Origin: Circinella umbellata
Lineage: Eukaryota > Mucoromycota > Mucoromycetes > Mucorales > Lichtheimiaceae
DNA: 64,000 nt
NCBI GenBank assembly: GCA_025093555.1
Contig: JAIWNF010000023.1
Span: 310,001-374,000 of the forward strand
Reading direction: 5' to 3'
Each line of letters starts with the position of its first letter. The stretch's first letter is position 1. A program made the position numbers and the translations under genes. Below the pieces are notes generated by a model. That model saw nothing but the letters and a program-made list of their open reading frames with translations, was not told the DNA's origin and made no database searches. Positions 24,201 to 36,291 of the stretch are shown piece by piece.

Positions 24201-25878
24201 TTATGGTATTTCATGAACTCCTTGTCTTTTTTCTGGATCATCTAATATGGATTGTCGTGTTACAAGTTGAAAAGGACAATTTTGTAATGGTAAAAAGCTT
24301 GAAGGAGGTAAATCAAAAGGTGTTACAAAATAATGGTGTCGTAAAAGTCGAATTAATTGATTTTGTTGAGGTTGCTGATTATTACTCATTATAGTAGCAG
24401 AAGATGAAGAATTCGTTGCTGTTGTTTCAGAAGGATAAAATAATTTATCAAGATTATATGATGTCATTCCATTAGATGCATTGTCATGTTTTTCTTTATC
24501 CGGATTTTTTATGGATGAACTTGCAAGATCATGTCGAGATCGAGGTGGATAATGTAAAAGCTTTTTGTTGACAAGAGAAAGTTCATTTTTATTATTCTTG
24601 TCACTAACAGATGGATTTGATTGTTTTTGATGTGATGACAATGAATTTAATGTCGATTGTTTACTATGGATTACAGATAATGTGGATCCCACAAGGTTGG
24701 ATTGTTTAATTTGCTGTTGTTGCTTATTATAGACACCAGTAATAGTATCTGTTACTGCTGTATTTTCTTCGACACTGTCACACGTAGATAAATTACGAAT
24801 TGACAAACTTTCACTACTTCCTGTATCTGAACTCCATTCTTCATCATGATGATTTGATGTTGTTCGATTACTATTATTATTATTGTCAGCAGTATTTTCT
24901 GTTGCTGGAAATAATGCACTATAAGTAACAGATGAAGGAAATTTAAATATATTACGTTGTTGTTGTTGACCCCATTCATTAAAAGAAGCAGCTGCTATTG
25001 GTGTTTCATGAGATGATCTTAATGTTGTTGTTGCTGCTGTTCTTGCAATCATCGGTTCATCTGGTAATGCAAATAAAATAGGATCTTTGCGTTCATTGTT
25101 TCTTTTGAGTGAATCTGGATTATCTTTATTGTTCGATAATAAATGTTGACGGCGACGTGAGTTATGCCATACCAAAATGCCTATAGCAATTATGGCTACC
25201 ATGCCACTACTACTTGCTCCAATAATTCCTGCAATGATATTACTATTTTTCGCTTTTTTTTGTTCATTTTCATCATCTTCTTTTATAGAATGTAATAATC
25301 TATCATTATTATTATCTTCGGGGATTTTTGTTTTTTCTTCTTGGTTCATCTGTTGTGCTGGTGATGCATCATGTTGATGAGGTAGAGGTGGTAGTGGTAA
25401 TCCTAAATTAGAGCCAATGACACGAGCTGCACGTACTTCTTCATCTATTTGTTCATTATTTGTTGGTATTATTAAAAAATTAGAAGAATAATAAGCAGAT
25501 GTAGGTGTTGGATTATCTTCAATAAGAATAATAGTAGCGTTGACTGTCATTATAAATGTATTTCAGTTAGTTATTATTGGATCGAGTAATAATAATAATA
25601 AAAAGGGAAATACACATACTACTAATGCTAGTTATATTATCCTTAGTATCTTCAATATTATTAATACTAGTTATACTATCATCATTCTCATTATCATTAT
25701 CGTCATCATAAACATAATCATCGTCATCGTCGTTGTCGTCGTCATCGTCATAATCGTAATCATAATCATCATCATTATCTTCGATACTAGTTGTTGATAT
25801 TTCCATTGGTATTGCAAAGGATGATATTATACATAATGTAGAGAAGCATAATATCAATATTAATAATTTCTTTATCAT
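24201..25878 (-). CDS. Orphan type I membrane protein with acidic ectodomain
   Basis: Two exons, 25878-25620 and 25543-24201, give 533 aa. The start at 25878 begins a good signal peptide ('MIKKLLILILCFSTLCIISS'), which is absent if the second exon is read alone from its own ATG at 25550; the donor GTATGT and acceptor ATGACAG join the frames exactly. The ectodomain (about 24-187) starts with a run of Asp/Tyr/Asn (roughly residues 34-66) and then a short strand-like part. A single transmembrane helix lies at about 188-213 ('IIGASSSGMVAIIAIGILVW') followed by SRRRQ as a stop-transfer signal. The cytoplasmic part (about 320 aa) is Ser/Thr/Asn/Gln-rich and looks disordered. No family recognised; the layout is that of fungal cell-surface sensors, which is only an analogy. 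Confidence 0.75.
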
Positions 25879-25934
25879 GAGAAAAGTAACCGAATGATTG
25901 AGTGAGTGAAAGTGAAAGTAAAAAAAAAAAGCGA

Positions 25935-25976
25935 TAAAGAGAGAAAGAAAGAGAGAAAGAAAGAGAGAAAGAAAGT
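25935..25976. repeat. (GAGAGAAAGAAA)n purine repeat
   Basis: About three 12-bp units of GAGAGAAAGAAA, some 60-100 bp upstream of the minus-strand start codon at 25878, so it reads as a CT-rich leader for that gene. Confidence 0.8.
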
Positions 25977-28157
25977 AAAAATAATATACCGTTGCTTTAG
26001 TTATGTCAAAAACAAAGTTATTTAGATAGACGTTTGTTCGTTGTAGTGTATTTTGAAATTTGGCCAAATCAGAAATATATATTTTCCGTCGCATGCATTA
26101 AGAAATTGAGATCGATTTTAGTGCCAACTTTCCTTTCAGTAACACACTAAATATGAACGAATTCAAATAAAAAGTATTGGAACGATAGAAAAAATAAATG
26201 ATTATGATTAAAGGTATCGAGTGGATGGATATCTTATTATTCTTGGACTGATAAATCATTTTCAGTATAAGTGATTGAAACTATGTACTGTAATGGTTCT
26301 TTTTTTTTCAATTAAGAACAAAACTATAATCCTTATCTATCATTCTCACGATTTACAACAAACTTTCTACCAATACTTTTAACTAAATGTATATTGTAAC
26401 CCAAATAAAAATATGCTTTTTGCCTACGTATTCAATAAAGCTCGTCTCGTTTATTCTTAATAAGTTGTCGTTGACATCTAGTTATTTAAAAGATGTCGAT
26501 GTAGATTTTTTTGTCAAAGTCCACTTATACGTATTCATGTCAAAATGATTTTTTTTCTTAAAGACCCAAAGAACCGCATAAAATAAAATTGACTTTTTTT
26601 TAGTTTCATGATTTGACTCATAATATACGTAAAGATATAAATAGGGTTAAGTATAATTTTCATTATTTTGTTTCTTGTATCATACTACTCGTAGGATATT
26701 CTGGTTTGTTCAATATGTTTCTTCTGGTTAACAAGATTATCCTGTTCTAACAAGATAGATGTTTTTTATCCGCTATTTGTTTTCCTTTTTATGGTCAAGT
26801 GGTGTTATCAATCTATGTTTTCGTTACTGCTACTACTGGTGTTATAAGTGCCATTTATTACTTTTTGAACAATACATTGCTCAAAGTAAATATTACGGTT
26901 CTTTTTTTGGTAATGAATGATGGAAATTAGATGTCATATGCAGAAGACTAACTTTAAATATTTCTCGATCTCTGATTCATTGGGGTGGGTCTTTTGGACC
27001 TGCTCCATCCTTTTTTTCATCGATAGATCCTCAGAAAGGCAGCGCTTGATAACCAAGAGCATTTATGTTGCTTCTTCCTCGATTTTAAAATTTGTGAGTA
27101 TGAGTATGTTGTCAGAAGCTTCGGCTGACGACTTCATGCATCACCTCCGGGCGCAACCCTAGGGACCAGTTACTTCTGTTCTTTGAAACACCTGTATACT
27201 GGAGTACCCCTATAATTAAAAAACGTGGAAAGCTAATTTGTTACGTATTTTATTCAATTTCTGGGTAGCACTAGTTTACAACTTTTCGCGAGAAATTTGA
27301 ACCGAAAATAGTCATCATATGAACAGTACAGTCAAAAAGTCCATCTATCGATTCGTCACACACATCATCTTCTTTATTTTATCAAAGGTGGATTACCATT
27401 ATTTTACAATTGCTATATAAAGACCAACTGTTCCCGTTATTTTTGTTTGTATTTAAATGTTATTATCTAGAAAATATCTAGTGGTAGAATTACAATAGTT
27501 AATGTACCTATAGAATACATCATTTCCCATCACTACATAAATTCTTTTTGTAGAATAATTAATGGTTTTTGCGATTTCTATTAAGATTATTAGCTAAATT
27601 CTTAAAGCGGATACAAAGTGAAAGATAAACAAGTATATGTATATGTATATTATATTATGTATTTTATTATTTAAGGTACTACTATAATTCACGATAAATT
27701 AAAGACAAGAACAAAGTTATATGTGATACATAAGATAATAAAACATACAACATACGTACTTCTTCTACAACATGTTATGACACACATGCACGGGTACGTA
27801 TTTTCAAAAGCCACAAATGAAGGGAAGTGCAGTTAGAGTAGTAAAAAATGTTTTTATGTGGACCGACAAGCTGATTATCAACCATCTGTCATCGATATTC
27901 CTATCTCTCGTTATTTTTGTATTATTTTACTTTGATTAAGATAATACGTAGTTTATGCATCAGTCCTCTTTTAGTATATACTTATTACCCAAAAGAATAT
28001 TCATCTAGTGAAGTCAATTGATAAAAATAATCTGTTTAACAGTTGAATAACTTTTTAATTACTATTGACTAACAAAAAGTTCCCTTTTAAGAATAGGAAT
28101 TGTAAAACAATTGAAACAACCTGGTTCCTTTTTGTAACTATTACAACAGATAGATGA
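25977..28157. other. AT-rich intergenic DNA before the Fanzor relic
   Basis: No supportable gene. The open frame 26917-27162 has no recognised domain. I searched by eye for an N-terminal half of the downstream nuclease relic (RuvC-I type Asp-containing motif) and did not find one. Confidence 0.55.
28101..28134 (+). repeat. Left copy of imperfect direct repeat flanking the Fanzor relic
   Basis: Core ATTGAAACAACC at 28110-28121, preceded by TGTAAAACA and followed by a T-rich end. The partner is at 29138-29172. Confidence 0.5.
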
Positions 28158-28941
28158 AAGAGAGACCCCACCAATTTATGGTCTCAGCAGCCACTCCCTA
28201 CCTTCTTCAGACATTCAAAAAAAGAACGTAAAAATCATCGACGAGCAGTTCGTCGAGAACGACGACGACAACCTGGATATGTGCCACCCTTACCAACCAT
28301 TGTTGCTTATGGCGACGGTAGGCTTAGACCAAGTATGAGAGGTCATGAACCTACTCCAGTAGAAGTATGTGATTGGTTATATACATTAAAGCATCATATC
28401 ATACAAATTCAGGATTCTAATAATTTTTCAAATACTTTTTTGACATTTCGTGCAGCGTTGGCACGTCGGACTTTAGTAATATTTACTAACGAGTCTTACA
28501 CAAGTATTATGTGTTCTGTATGCCATAATTGTACTGTATCTTTAGTTCATCAAAGTCGAGGTGATCTAGATAGAGATATGTGGATATGTACAAACCATCG
28601 GTAAGATAAATTATATTAATTATCTTTCTTTTTATTCAAGTGAAAAACTAACTCTATTTCTTCTTAAAATATAATTAGGTCGTGTAATAGATAGGGATCT
28701 TACCGCTGCAAACAATATTGGACGAGTATTTACAGCTTATATCAATAGTAATGGTGATCCCGGCTCAAGGCCATTATACCTTCGCCGTCCTGCTAATCAA
28801 AACCGACATACTGGCGCACAAATGCAAGAAGAAATACTGGAAGAATTACATGAAGGAAAAGGAGCACAAGGTCTCGTGAATAATAGCTATAAAAAGAAAA
28901 ATAAAACTACCAGTAAAGATGTGCTGGCATTCATGTATTAA
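28158..28941 (+). pseudogene. Fanzor/TnpB-family nuclease relic (C-terminal half)
   Basis: The reading frame shows the C-terminal half of a Fanzor, the eukaryotic relative of the transposon RNA-guided nuclease TnpB. After a basic helix (FRHSKKERKNHRRAVRRERR) come 'PTIVAYGDGRLRPSMRGHEP', 'RTLVIFTNESYTSIMCSVC' and 'RDMWICTNHR', then after an intron-like gap (28601-28678) 'RVIDRDLTAANNIGRVF' and 'SRPLYLRRP'. The TSxxCSxC knuckle followed by DRDxxAANNI is the classic zinc ribbon plus RuvC-III site. Joining at the obvious donor (28601) shifts the frame into a stop; a donor at 28588 restores the frame but drops the second cysteine pair's partner. An in-frame TGA lies at 28155 and no N-terminal RuvC-I half was found upstream, so I call it a truncated, probably dead copy. 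Stop at 28939-28941. Confidence 0.8.
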
Positions 28942-29137
28942 ATAACTAGGGTGAAATAAGTACTTTTTCTTTTGTTTCTGGTCAACATGAAAAAATTCCA
29001 TCCTGTTCACTGACATCAGTTTTTTTAATTTTTTTTATGTGAATTATATTTTTTAATGACGTAATTTTTCTAATAAATAAAAAACTCCAATCAGAGCGCT
29101 TATAAAATGTAATTTTTTTTTTGAGTGGGTACTTTTT

Positions 29138-29172
29138 ATAAACTGTATTGAAACAACCAGTTTTTCCTTTCT
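29138..29172 (+). repeat. Right copy of imperfect direct repeat flanking the Fanzor relic
   Basis: Core ATTGAAACAACC at 29147-29158, preceded by TATAAACTGT and followed by a T-rich end, about 1.04 kb after the left copy. It ends about 40 bp before the next gene's start codon. Confidence 0.5.
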
Positions 29173-29209
29173 TCTTTTCTTTCACTCAAAAAATTAAATT
29201 TATAGCATT

Positions 29210-32200
29210 ATGGACGCTTCAACAGAAGATTCAATAAATAATACTAATAATGTACTTCAAACATATGATGAAGTACAAAAACTTTGCGAAACAATAAAAA
29301 ATAATAGAAATTATCCAAAACGATCCATTCATCATGTAATAACGACAACAAATTCATTTATTCCGTAAGTTTGACCATCCTTCCTTTACATGTATTATTA
29401 TTCTTGTTCATTTAGTAAAAATAAATAATAATAATAATAATAATAAATAGATCAAAACGAGTACGATCAGCTGAAACGGTTATGGATAATACAGAAAACA
29501 CACCACCTAAAAATAATATGAATAATGAATTAGCATCAGAAGAATTCTCACCTACGGGTCAAACTACTAATATTCCATTAAAACTTTCTTTGGATCGTGA
29601 AGCTTTTTATAAACGACTTGAAACATATTCTACTTTGTTTGTTTCAAAACGTCGACCTGTTAATGCTTTACAATGTGCTATGCATGGTTTTATTGATACT
29701 CATATTGCAGGTGGTGCAAAGGGAAATATTTGTAAACTTTCTTGTTCAACTTGTGATTGTACAAATTTTGTTATTGATATTAGTTGTTTTAATCCAAATA
29801 TACCCAAAGGTAAAAAATTTTCTTTTATTTTACTCTTATTATGATCAATAGAATAACTAAATTTATATTTATATTTTATAGTTCAAGAGATTAAGCAAAC
29901 TTATTTGGAAGAATTAAGTAAATCTCATCGACCTGGATGTTTCTGGAAATTTGATAAATGTTCAGGTAAATATTATATAAGCTATTGTTTACTTATTTTC
30001 TGTTGATATACTCATCAAATTGGTGTTTTGTGTTTATTATTATTATAATCATTATTATAGATGACATATATGCATTTCCTTATAGTACTTCAACAGAAGC
30101 GCTTGATTTGATTAAAACTGAAGGTACTCGATTACTTGAATGTCATTCATTACCTATAATTAATCATCCTTTGGTAAGTTATTTTTACTTGTCATTCTTT
30201 TTCCGTTTCATTAAGCATGTGTAACATCTATATCTATAACTATCTAATTCTCACAAACGCGCTTATATATAGACCACTGAACAATCTGAAAAATTGGATG
30301 TAATCATTGATACTTTTGAAAACGCCAACAATAATACGTTTTCATCTTCAGAATCAAAAAGAACTCCTTATATTTTTGCCATGTTTGGTTGGAGATTGGA
30401 CAATAATAAGAATTCATTAAAATGCCATCATTGTTTCCGAACGATTCAGAATTCTTCTTTTACTTCTTCTTCCTCTTCATTCAATCTTATTAATAATCAT
30501 ATGGAATATTGTTCTTGGATAAATCGAAAACAAGCCATGATTCAACCCATGAATGAAGAAGGAATAAAAGGAAATACAGAGGATAATAGTATTTGTGGAT
30601 ATGAATGGATGATTCATATGATGGATCTTGAATATGATTTCTTATTTTATATACGAGAATCATCGGCCGAATACCAAGAATCAAGACTTCAATGGTTTAG
30701 GAATACACGTCGTCGAATGGCTGAATCACGTGCAGCTTTAGCAATGGAATTTCCAGATTCTCCTGAAAGTATTCCTGAATTAACAAAGGATATTGGTGAT
30801 GAAGGAGATCAAATCCTTCTTGAAAAAGAAGAAGAAAAGCCTGTTACCAATGAGGAAAGTGTTATTTCTGATGAACAATTGCAAGAACAGGAACATGTTG
30901 ATGAAGAACCATCGATCCCTGAAAATGAGGATGAAGCACAAGTTGAACCAACCGAAACATCAAAATTGGAATCAACAAAAGAACAAGAAGAAGAAGAAGA
31001 AGAAAAACCTTCTTCTAAACCTTCTCAAGAAGTTGAAGATGAATTGATGGATTTTATGGAATCCGAACCAGAAGATGAAGGTGAGGCTGAACCTACTACT
31101 ACAGATGTGACAACAGCAGCTACAACAACGACAACAGTCGAAGAAGAGAAAGTAGAAGAAACTACAGTAGACATTGATATTGATGTTTCATTATTAGAAG
31201 ATGTTCAAACACCAACAACAGGAGTTTCAACACCTGTACCGGATCAGTTACAACAAGATCATCTTGACGATGAAGTACATGATGATAATGGAATTACTGT
31301 TACTCCTTCTTCTAGTACGAAGGAATCATCTTCTCCATTAACCTCAACAATTGAGTCAACAGAAGATGAAGCAGCAACAATAATGAATGCTACTATTGAC
31401 ATGGAAATGACTGATAAAGCACAAGAAACATTGACTACCAGTGGTGATAAAGATGTGCAAGAACAGCAAGCAGATAATACACCAACTACTGTTTTGACAC
31501 CATCAATTCAAGTTGAAGAAATAGTTGATGATGGTAATGAATTGATAAATGATGAAAATATGAATCAAGTAGCTGAAGAATCATCTACAGCTCCTATAAT
31601 ATCTATGGAAGAGGATGTTGATCTTGTCTCTTCTTCTCCTACTACTGTTGATGGTCAAGAAAAAGAACATGTATCAACCCCCGAAGAGAAGGAAGAGGAA
31701 GAATATAAAGACGATACTCAACACCAAGAACAAGATGAAACGGATCAATTCAAAACAGAGGAACAAGTAGAAGATGAAACAACAGACCAATCTAATGTAA
31801 AAAGCCAAGAAAAGGAGGAAGATGAAACAAGTGTTGATTTGGCGGTACAACAGCAACAGGAAGAGGAAGATAATAAAAGTATGGAAGTATTAGAACAAAC
31901 TGTTCCTCAAGTAGGACATGACGTATCGGAGGATGCTATCGTTATTACAAACATGGAAGAAGAAGAAAAAGAAGAAAAAGAGGAGAAAGAGACGGAAGAA
32001 ATGGAAGAGGTACAAGATACAACTTCTGTTTCTACAAAGCTTGAACAAGAAAACGACACAACCGGTAGCGACAAGGATAATGAACGACAAACACCAACGT
32101 CTGATTCGTTGGAAGGACTTGAAGAAGAAGAAGATGGATTAGACCATTCTCAACACACAATTTCTAATGATGATGTTCTTCATACAAAACAATCTGATGA

Positions 32201-33395
32201 TTTAATTCAAGAAACTGAACAAGAAGGAGAAGTGACAGAACCACAAGAAGAAGAAATGGTTAGTAATGACGAAAGTAAGCCTAAAACTACTTCAGTAATT
32301 GATAAAGAGAGTACAACAAAGGAAAAAGAGGAAGAGGAAGAGACAATTGAAGAAGTAGAAGAAACCGTAGATGGCGTGATTGTTTCAGAAACAACCATTA
32401 TCAGCTCAACAGAAAAAACTAGTAATGATGAGGATAATGGTGAAAATGAAGATGAGAAAGAAGCAGACAATACATCAACTACGGTTGAAATTGTTGAACT
32501 TGATAACGAAAACAACGAGAAAGATAATTCAGAGACACATGTTATTTCACTCGACAATACCCGTGATGGAATGACTACGATGGTGTCAGATAGTGTTAAT
32601 GAAGTAAAGGAACAGTCAGATATTACTGAATTTACTGATGAATATACAGCAGCAGCAACAGAAGCAGTAGCAGGAGTAGAAGCAACGAATGCATCGGAAA
32701 ATGTAGTTGTAGAAAATACACAATCAGAAGAGGAACTCAAACCTTTAATGGATAATTTTGGTACACCTATTTCGAATCAATCAGGTTCAACTCCTCAAAT
32801 CTTGCAATCAATGGAGGACGCGCTTGGTCAATCACCTGGCCATCCTGACACTTCCACTACTGCTACTATTACTGATAATGATACCCAACAAGCTGTTGAA
32901 TTAACTGAAACATCAGCTCAAGAATCATCAGTAGCAGCAGTAACAAAAGAAGAAGAGGAACAAACAACGACAGTTGTTATCAATGACGATGATAATGCGC
33001 CAAAAAAGGACTTTGAAGATCCCATGATAGAGGATAGACAAGAGGTCATTGTTAGCAATCCTTTGGTAGGCACAGCAACCAAGGAGAATAATAATAATGA
33101 TAGTAATGCTTCTAATGAAAATACTACTGGTGCACAAGGACATGACTATGTGGAACAAGGAGGAGAAAAAGAAGTAAACAGTGGTGGAGAAAGTGGAAAT
33201 GGAACAATAGGGGAGGCAATGGATGAGGATAATAATAATGATAGTGGTGGTGATGTGAATATGAGAGAAATAGTGGATGAAGAAATGGAGAATGTTGAGG
33301 AAGAACAGGGTGAGGCAATGGAAGAAGTTCCTGCTCCTCCTACTACGATTACCACAACTGTTGCTGCTGCTACTGAAGAATCTCGACAACTCTAA
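29210..33395 (+). CDS. ZC3HC1/NIPA-like C3HC zinc-finger protein with giant acidic tail
   Basis: Exons: 29210-29364, 29451-29809, 29882-29965, 30061-30173, 30273-33395; 1277 aa. Homologues (human ZC3HC1/NIPA, yeast Pml39) sit on the nuclear basket of the pore. The first C3HC domain (about 100-215) has 'AFYKRLETYSTLF', 'LQCAMHGF', the pair C-S-T-C, and H-R-P-G-C ('SHRPGCFWKFDKCS'). The second (Rsm1-like, about 265-320) has 'YIFAMFGW', C-H-H-C, and H-M-E-Y-C. All zinc ligands are present. From about residue 400 to the end (roughly 880 aa) the protein is an acidic Glu/Asp/Thr/Ser/Gln tract with no domain, far longer than in known family members. The tail is one long open exon, so its reading frame is secure although its repeats create long shadow frames on the other strand. 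Confidence 0.88.
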
Positions 33396-34067
33396 GATTT
33401 GTATTATTTTCATTGTAAGTCTTTGATTATTATTATCATTATTATGATATTTCAATTCGATATATTAACTTTACTCTTATTGTTATCATTATAGTGCTTA
33501 CAAAAGGTTACCTTTATTTTTTTCTTTTATTTTTCGCTACTAAGAACCCCCCCTGAAGTATTTTCATTTTCTTTTTTTCATATATAGCTCATATATAGTA
33601 ATTTTTTCTCTTTTCCGTCCTTTATTATACATATTTGCATTTTATCATTATACCTTTTGTACATAGCTTATCAAAACTATATAGTATTTGGATTCCATTA
33701 AAAAAAATTAGTTTACTGTCAGTAAATCTTATTTTTGGTCTTTCTCTCAATGGCTGGCGAGGGTTAGAAATTAAACGTTTGAGAAGAATAAAGGACGGTA
33801 TAACAACCTAATTTTCTTTGTTATTAATTGTATCACGTTTCTTAAAATATAAACGCATTATGTGATCATGACGTTTGGACAATGATTCTCTTTTTTACTA
33901 TACATATTATTAATCAATAGTATATGAAATATCAAATACGTACTAAAAATACATAATTTTTTGGCGATTAATTTTTTCGCGTTGATTTTCTACCTTTTTT
34001 TTAACTTTCGCGTTTCAAGTTATATTTTTAAAGCCATTCTTCTCTTTCCTCCTTGGTTATTACCTAA
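33396..34067. other. Intergenic between ZC3HC1-like and RFWD3-like genes
   Basis: AT-rich, no gene. Both genes run in the same direction, so this is terminator and promoter of successive genes. Confidence 0.6.
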
Positions 34068-36291
34068 ATGCACCCTTTTTACCAAAGTGCTTTTACCACT
34101 ACAGCAAGAACCACTAATACCAGTGAACAGCAAGGAGAATCTAGTGCTACTACCAGTAACAATGACAGTATCAATATCAATAACCATAACAATAATAACA
34201 TTAATAGCGACAACAACGGCGACGATGCATTACATGACTTTCAAGAGCCATTGGCACCATTAAAGAAAACGGGAAAACAATTAGCAAAAGGAAAACGATC
34301 AAGAACTGATTATGAAGATAGCGATGACGATGATCAAAATAATGATAATGCAACTGAATGTCCCATTTGTCTTAAAGGAGTATCTAATCAAGGTGACCAT
34401 GCACTTGTTGTCACAAAGTGTGGCCATACCTTTGGAGAAATGTAAATATATTATACATATAGTTGATTATTTTCAAGTAAGATAAAAAAAAATGAAAGCT
34501 TATTTATCAAATGAAAAAAATTCTTAATTTTTAGATGTATTATGAAATGGATACTTAAAAAACAAAAAGATAAAGTTCATCCACGATGTCCTATTTGCGG
34601 GTACGATAACAAAGAGATATCCCTGATGGATTGATAAATTGAATTTATATATTGACTTATTCTATATTAGGCAAAATGGACCTGTTTTAAAAAAGTCGGA
34701 TTTACGACGAGTTATTGTTACAAAATTAATAGCTCATGATACCAGTGATATAGAACGGATTAGAAAAGAACTTGATGAAGCTAAAAGAATGATTGGTGAT
34801 AAAACGAGAGAGATTATGAGCTTAAAAGGACAAATCAAATTATTAAATCAAAGTCAAAGCTCTGAACAGCTTGAAGTATTAAAAGCAAAGTAAATCTTTT
34901 CTTTTTACCTTGGTTTCATTTATTCATTAAAAGCTTATTGGTTAATTAATAATTGATTTTCTTTTATGATGATTAATAGATTAGTAGCACTGAGTTCTGA
35001 AAAATTTAATAGTGATAGTAATCGACTAGAGGAAGAGGTACAAGAAAAAAAAATATTACAAGAATTTTATTCATATCCACTTGAATACCAGGTAATACGT
35101 GTGACAAGAAGATAGTAAGCACAAGAGTAAGAGAAGAAAGATATTTGTCTTTTTTTTTGTTCGACATGTTTTTTTATTAAAGTTTATTGTTATTTAAATT
35201 GATTTAGCAACAAGGTAGATCCTTGGCAATTAGTGCAATGGATGAAATGGCAATTATATCCGTTGGTAATGCAAGCACAGGTTATGGTTTACAAAGGATC
35301 AGTTTACGAGATATTAAAAGTGTGGATTATTTTCCAAATCACAAAAAAACAATTCGAGATATCAAATGTTCACCTTTTCAACAATCATTAATATTATCCA
35401 CTGGATTGGATAGTAAATTAGCATTAACTTGTGTACGAAACAAACATGTTATTCAAACCTATTCACTTGAAAAACCTGGCTGGTCTTGTGATTTCGATGA
35501 AACAGATTCAAACTTATTATATTGTGGATTACTTAATAATACTGTATCAATCTATGATATTCGTAATACCAAAAATCATTTGCATCAATTACGTCCTCCA
35601 AATACACCAGGCAACTTTTCAATTCACTCACTTGCTGCTGTTAATAATGGTGCCGGTGGTGGAAAAAGACTTATTTTTTGTTCAAATAATATGGGATCCT
35701 ATATGTGGGAACTTGATACATCATCAGCAACAGCAATGGGAGGACAAGAACCAATTTTTCATTCTTTATCTTGCACGACCCAAGAAGGTAATCAAATCTG
35801 GATTGCTTTAGAACAATGTTGTAATATTGTATGTGAGACAAAAAAAAAAACTAACAAAATTTTACAATAAATATATGACATGTTTATTAGGATATAAACC
35901 TTATTCTCTTTCGTTTGATAATGGAACACGAACAATACTGATTTCCGCACGTCGATCAACTGCATTAAATAATGGTAGCACATTACATTCATTATATCAT
36001 CTCTATCAACAACCGGAAGAGGAGTTTATTAAACCCGCTTGGTCCTTTGAAAACCCTTTTCCACAAATTCAGTTAACAAGAACATATCATTTTGAAAAGG
36101 GTGGTGGTTCTAAAGACTTGGTAGCTTGTTTTGCAAGTGACAAAACAATATCATTACGTAATCATCAAGAAGATTTAGGCTCATTTTCTGTAAATGATCC
36201 TGTAATGGATATCAAGGCAAAAAAAGTGGGGCAAGATATTGTTGTTGGAGCTTTAACTGAAAAAACGTTACATTTGTATAAATATCAATAA
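34068..36291 (+). CDS. RFWD3: RFWD3-like RING and WD-repeat E3 ubiquitin ligase
   Basis: RFWD3 ubiquitinates RPA and RAD51 at damaged replication forks and acts in interstrand crosslink repair. Exons: 34068-34441, 34535-34600, 34671-34889, 34980-35091, 35208-35787, 35891-36291; 583 aa (human protein 774 aa). After an Asn/Ser-rich, acidic N-terminus, the RING lies at about 97-147: 'ECPICLKG', 'TKCGHTFGE' joined to 'ICIMKW', then 'PRCPICG'. The next exons encode a coiled coil (about 160-235, 'DIERIRKELDEAKRMIGDK'). The WD-type propeller fills the rest, with 'IRDIKCSPFQQSLILSTGLD' and 'NTVSIYDIRN'. The RING cysteines and histidine are complete, so ligase activity is plausible. Start is the first ATG of the frame. 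Confidence 0.9.

Noticed and set aside
25540..25797. Ile/Val-rich plus-strand open frame
   Set aside because: It is antisense to the Asp-rich segment of the membrane-protein gene's first exon and its intron.
28281..28604. Independent small gene starting at 28281
   Set aside because: The frame is open further upstream and the content matches the middle of a Fanzor C-terminal half, so it is part of the relic.
32207..32740. 177-codon Ser/Thr/Val-rich open frame on the minus strand
   Set aside because: It is the antisense shadow of the Glu/Asp/Thr-rich tail of the ZC3HC1-like gene; low complexity keeps both strands open.
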